Source of the DNA: Achromobacter spanius
Lineage (GTDB): Bacteria > Pseudomonadota > Gammaproteobacteria > Burkholderiales > Burkholderiaceae_B
Direction of reading: 5' to 3'
Length of the DNA stretch: 64,000 nt
Assembly: GCF_029637605.1 (NCBI RefSeq)
Contig: NZ_CP121261.1
Coordinates: 3,224,001-3,288,000, forward strand
Every line of letters begins with the position of its first letter. The stretch's first letter is position 1. Positions 1 through 8,074 of the stretch are shown piece after piece. The notes beneath the pieces were generated by a model. It was not told the DNA's origin, made no database searches, and was given only the letters and a program-made list of their open reading frames with translations. Made by a program: the position numbers and the translations under genes.

Positions 1-135
1 GTCCTCATTGGGCCGGTGGTTGACCACCACCCGCGCCCCCGCCGCCGCCAGCACCAGGGCAATGCCTCGCCCAATGCCGGAATTCGCGCCCGTGACGATC
101 GCCACGCGCCCGGACAAATCCACTGCATGCCGCAT
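1..135 (-). CDS. SDR-family oxidoreductase, N-terminal fragment cut by window edge
   Basis: Reading leftward from an ATG at 135, the first 45 codons form the start of a short-chain dehydrogenase: a beta strand VAIVTGAN followed by SGIGRGIA, the TGxxxGxG Rossmann dinucleotide motif, and then ARVVVNHRP, the second strand with a basic residue that often selects NADP(H). The rest of the gene lies outside the window, so the catalytic Tyr-x3-Lys and the substrate cannot be judged. It is divergent from the LysE-type exporter, with 219 bases between the two starts. The family assignment is firm; the function is unknown. Confidence 0.8.
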   Translation of the reverse strand, partial: MRHAVDLSGRVAIVTGANSGIGRGIALVLAAAGARVVVNHRPNED

Positions 136-354
136 GTTGCTCTCCCATGCTGTACTCCCAAGCCTTCCGCGTCTAAGCGGGCAGTCGACGCCCCGCTGTT
201 CAGGAGCAAGCCTCAGCGTAGTCCCGGCGCGGCGCAAATTTCAACGTGCACAGCAATTATCGTTCCCGTCACCCGCTTGCCGGGGCTGGCAAGACAGGTA
301 GCCTGCTGTACAGTAATCCAGCCTTCCCTCCCACCCGCACCGGAGATCCCAGCC

Positions 355-1008
355 ATGGAATTCGTGATACCCAGTACCGCCGATTTGACGCTGTTCGTCA
401 GTGCCGCCCTGGTCTTGCTGGCCATACCCGGCCCGGCCGTGCTCTACATCATTACTCAATCGGTCGAGCAAGGCCGCAAGGCGGGGCTGGTGTCGGACCT
501 GGGCATTCACACGGCCACGCTGGTGCACGTGCTGGCGGCGGCGCTGGGCTTGTCGGCGTTGCTGGCGTCTTCCGCGCTGGCGTTCAGCATCGTGAAATAT
601 GCGGGCGCGGCGTACCTGATCTGGCTGGGTTTGAAGAAAATCCTGACGCGCCCCGTTCCCGCCGCGCTGGACGCGGCACCCAAGGCGCGCCGCTATGGCC
701 GCATGTTTCGCGACGGCTTCATCGTCAACCTGCTCAACCCCAAGACGGCCCTGTTCTTCCTGGCCTTCCTGCCGCAGTTCGTGGACGTCAGCCGTGGGCA
801 CGTGGCTTCGCAAGTGCTATTTCTGGGTCTGGTGTTTGTCTTGCTGGGCCTGCTCAGCGATGCCTGCTACGCCATGGCGGCCAGCGCGGCGGGCCGCTGG
901 CTGCGCCGCAGCCGTGCCTACCTGCACTTTGAACGTTATGTGGGCGGCGCCATGCTGATTGGCCTGGGCATTACCGCGGCGCTGGCAGGCAACAACGGTA
1001 AGAAGTAA
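355..1008 (+). CDS. LysE/RhtB-family amino-acid exporter
   Basis: A 217-residue inner-membrane protein of the RhtB/LysE family, which exports amino acids or related small metabolites. It starts with a hydrophobic segment (FVSAALVLLAIPGPAVLYI) carrying the family's typical GP turn near residue 25, then NLLNPKTALFFLAFLPQF in the middle, a strongly conserved RhtB motif, and about six membrane segments overall. The ATG at 355 is chosen because upstream codons in the same frame lack membrane or family features and the resulting length is typical (about 205-215). It converges on the GntR gene with an 18-base gap. The substrate cannot be read from sequence. Confidence 0.88.
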   Translation: MEFVIPSTADLTLFVSAALVLLAIPGPAVLYIITQSVEQGRKAGLVSDLGIHTATLVHVLAAALGLSALLASSALAFSIVKYAGAAYLIWLGLKKILTRPVPAALDAAPKARRYGRMFRDGFIVNLLNPKTALFFLAFLPQFVDVSRGHVASQVLFLGLVFVLLGLLSDACYAMAASAAGRWLRRSRAYLHFERYVGGAMLIGLGITAALAGNNGKK

Positions 1009-1026
1009 TCGAGACAGCGGACGACG

Positions 1027-1749
1027 CTAGCTCTCGCGGATCAGCGTCGTCGAAAACTCGTAACGGCCGGCCGGATGGTGCGAGCAGGACACTTCGACAA
1101 TATGGCCGGCCTGGTCTTTGTAATGCCGCAGGATGAACAGGCCTGGCGATTCCGGCGCCACGTCCAGTTCACGCGCCACGGCGGCAGGTAGCGCGCAGGC
1201 GGATATCGTCTGCTCGACGGACGCGATGCGCCTGCCGTAATGTTCTTCGATCAGGTCCGACACCAGGCGGTCGGGATGTTCGCGCGCCAGCTTGCGCACG
1301 CCCTTGTAGTGCGCGTCCACGTACAGTTCGGTCCACACGACCGGCGGCTGCCCTTCGGCGCCACGCGTGGATGAGAACTTCAACCACCGGGTGCCCGGCC
1401 CCACCCCCAGCCGCACGGCCAGCTCCACATCCACCACCACTTCCTGAATCTGGCGGATGCTGCGCGGCGTGCGCGCGGCCAGTTGCACCAGGTCTTCCAG
1501 CGAACGCAGCGACTGGCTGAAACCCGATTTGGACCGGGCAGCGATGACCTCGGTGCCGCTGCCGCGACGACGCGCGATCAGGCCCAAGTCCTGCAACTGG
1601 CGCAGGGCGGCGCGAACGGTATGGCGGCTGGCCTCAAACTCTTCGGCCAGCGCGTTCTCGGCGGGCAATACCGTGCCCACGGGGTATACCTCGGCCGCGA
1701 TGCGTCGCGCCAATTCTTCCGAGATACGGGTGTACAGCGTGATGGACAT
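1027..1749 (-). CDS. GntR/HutC-type transcriptional regulator (UTRA domain)
   Basis: A 240-residue regulator with an N-terminal winged helix-turn-helix (about residues 5-75, containing LPAENALAEEFEASRHTVR and LIARRRGSGTEV) and a C-terminal UTRA effector domain ending FSTTLIRES. It is divergent from the lyase-Bug-fumarase operon, and the space between holds a 10-bp palindrome overlapping that operon's predicted start point, so it most likely represses the operon and is released by a pathway metabolite (inference). Start: ATG 1749 gives the usual GntR N-terminus; an in-frame ATG at 1779 would add ten residues and cannot be excluded. Confidence 0.87.
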   Translation of the reverse strand: MSITLYTRISEELARRIAAEVYPVGTVLPAENALAEEFEASRHTVRAALRQLQDLGLIARRRGSGTEVIAARSKSGFSQSLRSLEDLVQLAARTPRSIRQIQEVVVDVELAVRLGVGPGTRWLKFSSTRGAEGQPPVVWTELYVDAHYKGVRKLAREHPDRLVSDLIEEHYGRRIASVEQTISACALPAAVARELDVAPESPGLFILRHYKDQAGHIVEVSCSHHPAGRYEFSTTLIRES

Positions 1750-1827
1750 GGCAAGGGGGGAAATGACGACACCCCGCATTCTATCTGCTGCCCCGGCGCT
1801 GCCCCGATCTACGGGTAATCCCCGGCG

Positions 1828-1886
1828 TTGACGTCCCCTTTTGCGCCTGCTTAAATGTACGTACAACTTTTATAGAGCGTACATTT
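1828..1886 (+). promoter_or_regulatory. Promoter and GntR operator of the lyase-Bug-fumarase operon
   Basis: TTGACG (1828-1833) and TTAAAT (1851-1856) are separated by 17 bases and form a good sigma-70 promoter. The perfect palindrome TGTACGTACA (1856-1865) overlaps the end of the -10 and the expected start point near 1863. A wider inverted repeat AAATGTAC (1853-1860) ... GTACATTT (1879-1886) ends directly at the ATG. GntR/HutC regulators usually bind such GT-x-AC palindromes, so blocking by the divergent GntR protein is the simplest reading. Confidence 0.72.
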
Positions 1887-3242
1887 ATGCCTGTTTCCGT
1901 CCTTGAATCCGCCTTGTTCAAAAACATGTTCGGCACCGCAGCGATGCGAGCGGTGTTTGACGATGCCGCCACGGTGCGGCGCTATGTGGAAACAGAGGTG
2001 GCGCTGGCCCGCGTGCAGGGCAAGCTGGGCATCATCCCCGTCGCCGCCGCCGACGCCATTGAAGCGCGCGCCGATGCCGCCGCCCTGAACATGGACGAGC
2101 TTCGCGCCGAAACCGAGATCGTCGGCTATCCCATCCTGCCGCTGGTACACCAGTTGTCGCGCCAGTGCGGCCCGGAAGGCGAATACCTGCATTGGGGCGC
2201 GACCACGCAAGACATCATGGACACGGCCACCGTCCTCCAGGTGCGCGATGCCTTGGAAATCATCGACGACGATCTGGCGGCGCTGGACGGCATTCTGGAC
2301 GCGCTGGCGTTGCGGTATCGCGATACGCCGATGGCCGGCCGTACCCACTTGCAACACGCACTGCCGATCACCTTCGGCTACAAAGCCGCCGTCTGGCTGC
2401 TGATGGTGCGCCGCCATCGCGAACGCCTGGCGCAGTTGCGGCCGCGCGTGCTGATCGGCCAGTTTGGCGGCGCGGCCGGCACGCTGGCCTCCCTGGGCGA
2501 CCAGGGCTTGGCGGTGCATGCGGCGCTGATGCGGGAACTGGGGCTGGGCGCCACGCCCATCACCTGGCACGTGGCGCGCGACGGTTTGGCCGAGACCGTG
2601 CAATTTCTTGCGCTGGTCGCCGGTTCGCTCGGCAAGATCGCCGTGGACATCATGCTGATGATGACGAACGAACTGGGCGAAGCCTTCGAGCCGTTCGTGA
2701 AGGGTCGCGGCGCGTCAAGCACCATGCCTCAAAAGCGCAATCCGATTTCGTGCGAACTGATGTGGAGCGCGTCCAAGACGGTGCGCCAGCATGCCGGGCT
2801 GGCGCTGGACGCCATGCTGCAAGACTTTGAACGCGCCACGGGACCGTGGCACATCGAGTGGTCCGCCGTGCCGGAAGCCTTTGTGCTGACCGCGGGCGCG
2901 CTGCATCAGGCGCGCTTCATGCTGGGCGGGCTGGAGGTGGACACGGCCCGCATGGCAAGCAATCTGGACCTGTCCGGCGGGCTTATCGTGGCCGAGGCCG
3001 TGATGATGGGCCTGGCGCCGCACATCGGCCGCCAGACCGCGCACGACGTCGTGTATGACGCCTGCCGCATCGCGGCCACCACGCGCGGCCGCCTGGCTGA
3101 TGTGCTGAAAAAAGACGCGCGGGTCACGCAGCGCCTGGCCGACGACGCCATCGAACGCCTGTGCGACCCCGCCAATTACCTGGGGGCTGCCCCCAAGATG
3201 GTGGACCAGGTGCTGGCCCACCCCTACACCGGGCCGGCCTGA
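1887..3242 (+). CDS. Fumarase/adenylosuccinate-lyase superfamily lyase (PcaB/PurB-like)
   Basis: A 451-residue cytoplasmic lyase. It carries HWGATTQDIMDTA (about residues 110-122), GRTHLQHALPITFG (about 151-164) and the superfamily signature SSTMPQKRNP at 277-286, whose serine loop does the base-catalysed elimination. Known members release fumarate from aspartate or succinate adducts, or cyclise 3-carboxymuconate. The downstream fumarase favours a fumarate-releasing reaction (inference). The gene heads an operon with a Bug receptor 52 bases downstream and the fumarase. A paralogue with the same MPVSV start lies at 52186. A true 3-carboxymuconate cycloisomerase cannot be excluded, but no protocatechuate genes are nearby. 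Confidence 0.85.
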   Translation: MPVSVLESALFKNMFGTAAMRAVFDDAATVRRYVETEVALARVQGKLGIIPVAAADAIEARADAAALNMDELRAETEIVGYPILPLVHQLSRQCGPEGEYLHWGATTQDIMDTATVLQVRDALEIIDDDLAALDGILDALALRYRDTPMAGRTHLQHALPITFGYKAAVWLLMVRRHRERLAQLRPRVLIGQFGGAAGTLASLGDQGLAVHAALMRELGLGATPITWHVARDGLAETVQFLALVAGSLGKIAVDIMLMMTNELGEAFEPFVKGRGASSTMPQKRNPISCELMWSASKTVRQHAGLALDAMLQDFERATGPWHIEWSAVPEAFVLTAGALHQARFMLGGLEVDTARMASNLDLSGGLIVAEAVMMGLAPHIGRQTAHDVVYDACRIAATTRGRLADVLKKDARVTQRLADDAIERLCDPANYLGAAPKMVDQVLAHPYTGPA

Positions 3243-3294
3243 TCGGCAGCCTTTTCTGATTCATAAAAAGACAGCAGCACAACGGAGACAAGTC

Positions 3295-4275
3295 ATGAAG
3301 AACTGGATGGCGGCACTGACCGTCGCGGGCGCGTTCGCCTTGCCGATGGGCGCGCAAGCGCAAGACAACTACCCTTCCCGGGCCATTACCTGGATCGTCC
3401 CCTTTGCGGCGGGCGGCCCTACCGACGCCATGGCGCGCAACGTGGCGAACCGCGTTGGGCAAGAACTGAAACAGACCATCCTGGTTGAGAACGTGGGCGG
3501 CGCGGGCGGCACCATCGGCGCGGCCAAGGCCGCCAAGTCCGCGCCCGACGGCTACACCTTCCTGGTAGGCCATATCGGCTACATGGCGGCGGCGCCGTCC
3601 CTCTACGCCCGCTTGCAATACGACCCGGTAAAAGACTTCCAGGCCGTATTCCGCTTTCCCGATACGCCGCTGGTGTTGCTGGTGGGTGAATCATCGCCCT
3701 ATAAATCCATGGCGGAGTTGATCGCTTACGGCAAGCAGCATCCCGGCAAGCTCAACTTCAGCAACGCGGGCGTGGGGTCTACGTCGCACCTGGTGGCGGC
3801 CATGTTCACCAGCCAGGCCGGCATCACCGTCACCCCCATCGCTTACAAGGGCGCGGGGCCGGCGCTCAATGACCTGATGGGCAATCAGGTGGACGCCATG
3901 TTCGATCAGACCAATACCGCGTTACCGCAGACGCAGGGCGGCAAGGTGCGGGCGCTGGGCCTGACCTCCGCTGAGCGCATGCCGCAATTCCCGAACGTGC
4001 CCACCATGGCGGAAAAAGCGATACCGAACTTCCAGGTGTCCACGTGGTACGGCTTGTATGCGCCTAAGGGCACGCCCGACAAGGTGGTGCAAACGATGTA
4101 CCAGGCCTGGCAGAAGGCGCTGGCGGATAAAGCCTTTACCGGCAAGATGGTGGAACAGGGCATCAAATTGCTGCCCGCCGAACAGTACGCGCCAGCCGCC
4201 TTCCAGCAGTTCACCGCCGACGAAGGCAAGCGCTGGGCGCAAGTGATCAAGCAAGCCGGCATCAGCTTGCAATAG
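3295..4275 (+). CDS. Bug/TctC-family periplasmic substrate-binding protein (1)
   Basis: A 326-residue periplasmic receptor with a Sec signal peptide (MKNWMAALTVAGAFALPMGAQAQ, cleavage after AQA). It shows the family's marks: SRAITWIVPFAAGGPTDAMAR, ENVGGAGGTIGAAKAAKSAPDGYT and the later IAYKGAGPALNDLMGNQVD. Bug proteins bind carboxylates such as citrate, other dicarboxylates or nicotinate derivatives through backbone contacts in two loops. No TctA/TctB membrane partners lie in the window. Its place between a lyase and a fumarase suggests it binds the lyase's substrate, probably a succinate adduct. CGGAGACAAGTC gives a good ribosome-binding site. Confidence 0.93.
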   Translation: MKNWMAALTVAGAFALPMGAQAQDNYPSRAITWIVPFAAGGPTDAMARNVANRVGQELKQTILVENVGGAGGTIGAAKAAKSAPDGYTFLVGHIGYMAAAPSLYARLQYDPVKDFQAVFRFPDTPLVLLVGESSPYKSMAELIAYGKQHPGKLNFSNAGVGSTSHLVAAMFTSQAGITVTPIAYKGAGPALNDLMGNQVDAMFDQTNTALPQTQGGKVRALGLTSAERMPQFPNVPTMAEKAIPNFQVSTWYGLYAPKGTPDKVVQTMYQAWQKALADKAFTGKMVEQGIKLLPAEQYAPAAFQQFTADEGKRWAQVIKQAGISLQ

Positions 4276-4287
4276 GGATGAGCCATC

Positions 4288-5832
4288 ATGCGCGTCGTCG
4301 CTGCCACGGATATTGAATCGAGCATTGCCGACGCGTTGCAGGCCATCAGCCACACGCATCCGGCGGACTTCGTGCAAGCCCTGAAGGCGGCGCACGCGGT
4401 CGAGAGCAAGGCGGCCGCCCGCCATGCGCTGCTGCAATTGCTGATCAACAGCAAGCTCAGCGCGCAAGCGCGCCGGCCTGTCTGCCAGGACACGGGCGTG
4501 GTGCATATTTACGTCAGCATGGGGATGGATGTACGCATCCGCCATGACGGCACGGGGCCCACGCCCAGCTTGCAGACCATCGTCAACCGGGGAGTCGCCC
4601 GCGCTTACGGCTGCGCGACCAACCCCTTGCGCGCGTCGATGATTCAAGACCCGTTGGGCGCGCGCCGCAACACCCGCGACAACACGCCCGCTGTCCTGCA
4701 AGTCGACCTGGTCGAGGGCGAGGAACTGCGCTTGACCGTCGTCGCCAAGGGCGGCGGCGGGGATGCCAAGACGCGCTACGCGATGCTGAACCCCAGTGAC
4801 TCCGTGGCGGATTGGGTCGTGTCGCAATTGCCGGGCATGGGTGCGGGCTGGTGTCCGCCCGGGGTGCTCGGCCTGGGCATCGGCGGCACGCCTGAACAGG
4901 CGGTTGCCCAGGCCAAGCGCGCCTTGTTTGCTCCCATCGACATGGCGCAATTGCTGGCGCGCGACGCCAGCACGCCCGACACCCGCGACGCCAGCCCGCC
5001 CGACACCCTTACCCCCGAAGAACAGCTACGCACCGAGGTCTACCAACGGATCAACGCGCTGGGCATCGGCGCACAGGGCCTGGGCGGCGACACCACGGTG
5101 CTGGACGTGAAGGTAGCCACCGCGCCCTCGCACGCCGCGTTGTTGCCGGTGGCACTGGTACCAAACTGCGCCGCCACGCGCTTTGTGTCCTTCGACATGC
5201 CCGCTGCCGGCCCCGCGCGCTTCCCGCCGCCCGACCCCGCAACCTGGGACGGCATCCCGGACGCGCTGCCGACGCAGGAAGGCAGACGGGTAAACCTGGA
5301 CACCCTCACACAAGCCGAAGTCGCCACCTGGGCGGCCGGTGAAACGCTGTTGCTGTCGGGCAAGCTGTTGACGGGACGCGACGCCGCCCACAAGCGCATG
5401 GCCGACCTGCTGAACCAGGGCGCACCCTTGCCGGTGCCGCTGCGCGGTCGCGCGCTTTACTACGTGGGGCCGGTCGATGCCGTGCCCGGCGAAGCCGTGG
5501 GGCCGGCAGGGCCGACCACCGCCACACGCATGGACAAGTTCATGCCGCAACTGCTGGCTGAAACCGGCCTGCTGGTGACGATAGGCAAAGCGGAACGAGG
5601 CCAGGTAGCCATCGACGCCATCAAACAGCATGGCGCCGCGTACTTGAGCGCGGTCGGTGGCGCCGCCTATCTTGTGGCGCGGTCCATCACATCGTCCCGC
5701 GTGGTGGCGTTCGCGGACCTGGACATGGAGGCCATCCATGAATTCGACGTGCGCGACATGCCGGTCACGGTTGCGGTGGATGCCCAGGGCCGAACGACGC
5801 ATGCGGTTATCCACATAAGGGTGCAGCGGTAA
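4288..5832 (+). CDS. Class I (iron-sulfur) fumarate hydratase, fused form
   Basis: A 514-residue protein carrying both halves of a class I fumarase, as in E. coli FumA/FumB (about 548 residues). Residues 1-220 hold the alpha part with VCQDTG (Cys66) and GWCPPGVLGLGIGGTPE (Cys189); VPNCAATR supplies Cys294. These are the three expected [4Fe-4S] ligands. The C-terminal part from about residue 300 holds the beta domain (LLLSGKLLTGRDAAHKRM, GPTTATRMDKFMP). It hydrates fumarate to malate. It lies 12 bases after the Bug gene, so fumarate made by the first enzyme would enter central metabolism directly. An L-tartrate dehydratase role is possible but less likely for a fused enzyme. Confidence 0.87.
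   Translation: MRVVAATDIESSIADALQAISHTHPADFVQALKAAHAVESKAAARHALLQLLINSKLSAQARRPVCQDTGVVHIYVSMGMDVRIRHDGTGPTPSLQTIVNRGVARAYGCATNPLRASMIQDPLGARRNTRDNTPAVLQVDLVEGEELRLTVVAKGGGGDAKTRYAMLNPSDSVADWVVSQLPGMGAGWCPPGVLGLGIGGTPEQAVAQAKRALFAPIDMAQLLARDASTPDTRDASPPDTLTPEEQLRTEVYQRINALGIGAQGLGGDTTVLDVKVATAPSHAALLPVALVPNCAATRFVSFDMPAAGPARFPPPDPATWDGIPDALPTQEGRRVNLDTLTQAEVATWAAGETLLLSGKLLTGRDAAHKRMADLLNQGAPLPVPLRGRALYYVGPVDAVPGEAVGPAGPTTATRMDKFMPQLLAETGLLVTIGKAERGQVAIDAIKQHGAAYLSAVGGAAYLVARSITSSRVVAFADLDMEAIHEFDVRDMPVTVAVDAQGRTTHAVIHIRVQR
4961..5008 (+). repeat. 24-bp tandem duplication inside the fumarase gene
   Basis: Two adjacent 24-base units (4961-4984 and 4985-5008) differ at one base and encode RDASTPDT and RDASPPDT. 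They fall in the linker between the two domains of the fumarase, where an in-frame insertion should be tolerated. The single mismatch suggests a recent duplication. Confidence 0.85.
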
Positions 5833-5930
5833 ACACTTTGTGGCAGCATGCCGATCCATGCAGCCAGGGCAGGCAGCCGAAGCAGGCAAGCCGCACGGCT
5901 CGCGCCCCATCACCACGGAGTGTCACTCGT

Positions 5931-6575
5931 ATGAAGCTGAAGGCCTTGACCCTGGGTATTCTGTTTGCCGGCGCAGGCGCTGCACAGGCGGCGACGGTAA
6001 AGGAAGTCTTCAACGGCGCCATGCTGGGCACGGATCAGCGTTACTTTGAGTCGATCGCCGGCGTGCCCCGCGAATCCTCCGGCAAGGACCACGTTTTCGT
6101 GGTGCAGAACTGCCAGATCACGGCGACCATCGGCAACGGCAAAGTGTCCGCGCTGCGCATGGAATTGGCCAAGGGTTGCGAGGCCGACCTGCACAGCTTC
6201 ATCGGCGAAGATGCGCCCCGTGCCGGGCAGACGATCACCCCTGGCGTATTTGGCCGGGGCCAGCGCTACACGGCCGATTGCCTGACGCAGTGCGGCAACG
6301 CGGCGGACCCGTCGGCCTTTGCGCTATGGACGGCACCGCGCTCGTCGGGCGGCATGGAAGTCTTGATGGAAATGGTGCTGGCCGGCGACAAGGCGCTGGA
6401 CGCCGCCGACCAATGGGAAGCCCAGATGAAAAAGGCCGCGGGCGAGGACTACGTGCTGAACACCAAGTTCAACTGCGAAACCCGCTTCGACGACGCCGCC
6501 GCTGCCGCGTTCAAGGACGTACCGGTCAACGCCATCACGATCGGCTACGGCTTGCCGACACAGCGCTGCCAATAG
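5931..6575 (+). CDS. Secreted/periplasmic protein of unknown function
   Basis: A 214-residue protein that I do not recognise. It starts with a clean Sec signal peptide (MKLKALTLGILFAGAGAAQAA, cleavage after AQA). The mature part has five or more cysteines (VVQNCQI, AKGCEAD, TADCLTQCGN, KFNCET, TQRCQ), consistent with disulfides in an oxidising compartment. ATG 5931 is preferred over the upstream frame opening because it starts the signal peptide and ACGGAG lies upstream. It follows the fumarase by 98 bases and could be co-transcribed, but nothing in it points to the same pathway. Confidence 0.75.
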   Translation: MKLKALTLGILFAGAGAAQAATVKEVFNGAMLGTDQRYFESIAGVPRESSGKDHVFVVQNCQITATIGNGKVSALRMELAKGCEADLHSFIGEDAPRAGQTITPGVFGRGQRYTADCLTQCGNAADPSAFALWTAPRSSGGMEVLMEMVLAGDKALDAADQWEAQMKKAAGEDYVLNTKFNCETRFDDAAAAAFKDVPVNAITIGYGLPTQRCQ

Positions 6576-6732
6576 AGCGCAGCCAATACCGCGCTGCCAA
6601 CAAAGTGGTCTGGTGAAATCCCGAAATGTGGCCTGAATAGACCAGCCACCCCCGCCCTACACTTCCCGCTTTCCGTCCCGGCCGGCAATCTCTGGATGCC
6701 GGCCGGGCGCCTTCAAAGTGTGGAGTGATTTC

Positions 6733-7941
6733 ATGAACCCATCGCCGGCCGGCCTGCGCGCCGCCGACTTTTTCTCGCCGACCGTCGCGGCACTTATTTC
6801 CGTGCTGGTGAATTACGGCGGCACCTTCGTGCTGGTGTTCCAGGCGGCCGAACTGGCTGGGCTGACACCGGGGCAGACCGCTTCGTGGGTATGGGCGGTT
6901 TCCGTGGGGGTGGGCGTCACGGGCGCGTGGCTGAGTTTTCGCTACAAGGAACCGATCATCACGGCGTGGTCCACGCCCGGGGTCGCGTTCCTGGCCACGG
7001 TTATGCCGTTCACGCCGTATGGCGAAGTGATCGGCGCCTATATCGTTTCCGCTCTGGGCTTCGTGGTGCTGGGCATGTCGGGCGCCTTTGAAAAGCTGGT
7101 CCGCCTGATTCCGGGCGGCATCGCGGCGGGACTCCTGGCGGGCATTCTGCTTCAGTTCGGGGTCAATGCCTTTGGCGGCGCCAGCGTCGACCCGCTGCTG
7201 GTGATAGTGCTGGTAATTGCCTACGCACTGCTCAAGCGGTTTACCTCGCGCTTCGCCGTGGTCGGCATACTGGTGATCGGGCTGGCGATGCTGATCCTGC
7301 AAGGCCGCATCGATTTTTCCACCGTCCACCTGAGCCTGGCCACGCCGGTATTCGAGATGCCCCGGTTTTCGCTCAATGCCTTGCTGGGGGTGGCGCTGCC
7401 CTTGTTCATCATTACGCTGACGGGTCAATACATGCCCGGCATGCTGGTGCTGCGCAACGACGGCTTCAAGACCAGCGCCAACCCCATCCTGGTGACCACG
7501 GGGCTGGGCTCGTTGCTAATGGCGCCGTTTGGCGCGCACGCCTTCAATGTGGCCGCGATCACCGCCGCCATCTGCACGGGCCGCGACGCGCATGAAGATC
7601 CGCGCAAGCGCTACATCGCGGGCCTCGCTTGCGGGGTGTTCTACATCCTGGTGGGCACGTTTGGTGTCACGCTGGCCACGCTGTTCATGGTGTTGCCCAA
7701 GGCGTTCATCACCACGCTGGCCGGGCTTGCCTTGCTGGGCGCCATTGGCGGCAGCCTGGCCAACGCCATGGCCGATGCCCGCACCCGCGAGACCGCGCTC
7801 ATCACCTTTCTGGCCACCGCCGCGAACGTGACCATGCTGGGCGTGGGCGGCGCGTTCTGGGGGTTGGTGGCTGGTTTGACCGCGCACCTGTTGATCCACG
7901 GCGGGCACCGCACGCTGGTCGGCGGCACGGCCAAGTCCTAG
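6733..7941 (+). CDS. benE: Benzoate/H+ symporter family transporter (BenE)
   Basis: A 402-residue polytopic membrane protein of the BenE family, with about twelve hydrophobic segments. Typical features are the N-terminal GLRAADFFSPTVAALISVLV, YKEPIITAWSTPG (about residues 73-85), MVLRN-like LVLRNDGFKTSANPILV and APFGAHAFNVAAITAAICTG. BenE proteins import benzoate or related aromatic acids with protons. No benzoate-degradation genes lie nearby, so the cargo is open. TGGAG upstream fixes the start. It converges on the MocR gene across a tandem-repeat spacer. Confidence 0.85.
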   Translation: MNPSPAGLRAADFFSPTVAALISVLVNYGGTFVLVFQAAELAGLTPGQTASWVWAVSVGVGVTGAWLSFRYKEPIITAWSTPGVAFLATVMPFTPYGEVIGAYIVSALGFVVLGMSGAFEKLVRLIPGGIAAGLLAGILLQFGVNAFGGASVDPLLVIVLVIAYALLKRFTSRFAVVGILVIGLAMLILQGRIDFSTVHLSLATPVFEMPRFSLNALLGVALPLFIITLTGQYMPGMLVLRNDGFKTSANPILVTTGLGSLLMAPFGAHAFNVAAITAAICTGRDAHEDPRKRYIAGLACGVFYILVGTFGVTLATLFMVLPKAFITTLAGLALLGAIGGSLANAMADARTRETALITFLATAANVTMLGVGGAFWGLVAGLTAHLLIHGGHRTLVGGTAKS

Positions 7942-7968
7942 GCACGGCGGGCGGTCACCAAGACGCCC

Positions 7969-8040
7969 ATTCTTCCGATTCTTCCGATTCTTCCGATTCT
8001 TCCGATTCTTCCGCTGCTGCCGCTGCTGCCGCTTCTGCCG
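7969..8040. repeat. 9-bp tandem repeat array between convergent genes
   Basis: Five perfect copies of ATTCTTCCG (7969-8013) are followed by three degenerate 9-base copies, CTGCTGCCG twice and CTTCTGCCG (8014-8040). The array lies between the stop of BenE and the stop of the MocR gene. Unequal slippage would change copy number without affecting either protein. I see no terminator hairpin in it. Confidence 0.9.
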
Positions 8041-8074
8041 CTATTGGCGCTCCTGCCACTGCTCTCTGTCGCCG

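Noticed and set aside
16..354. Upstream extension of the LysE frame
   Set aside because: The frame is open from position 16, but the added residues are antisense to the SDR start and lack any membrane or family feature; the ATG at 355 gives the normal length.
1887..3242. Naming the two lyases pcaB (3-carboxymuconate cycloisomerase)
   Set aside because: The motifs are shared by the whole superfamily and no protocatechuate or muconate genes lie near either copy; a general lyase call is safer.
7969..8058. 9-bp repeats as a CRISPR-like array
   Set aside because: Units are contiguous without spacers and no cas genes are present; it is a simple minisatellite.
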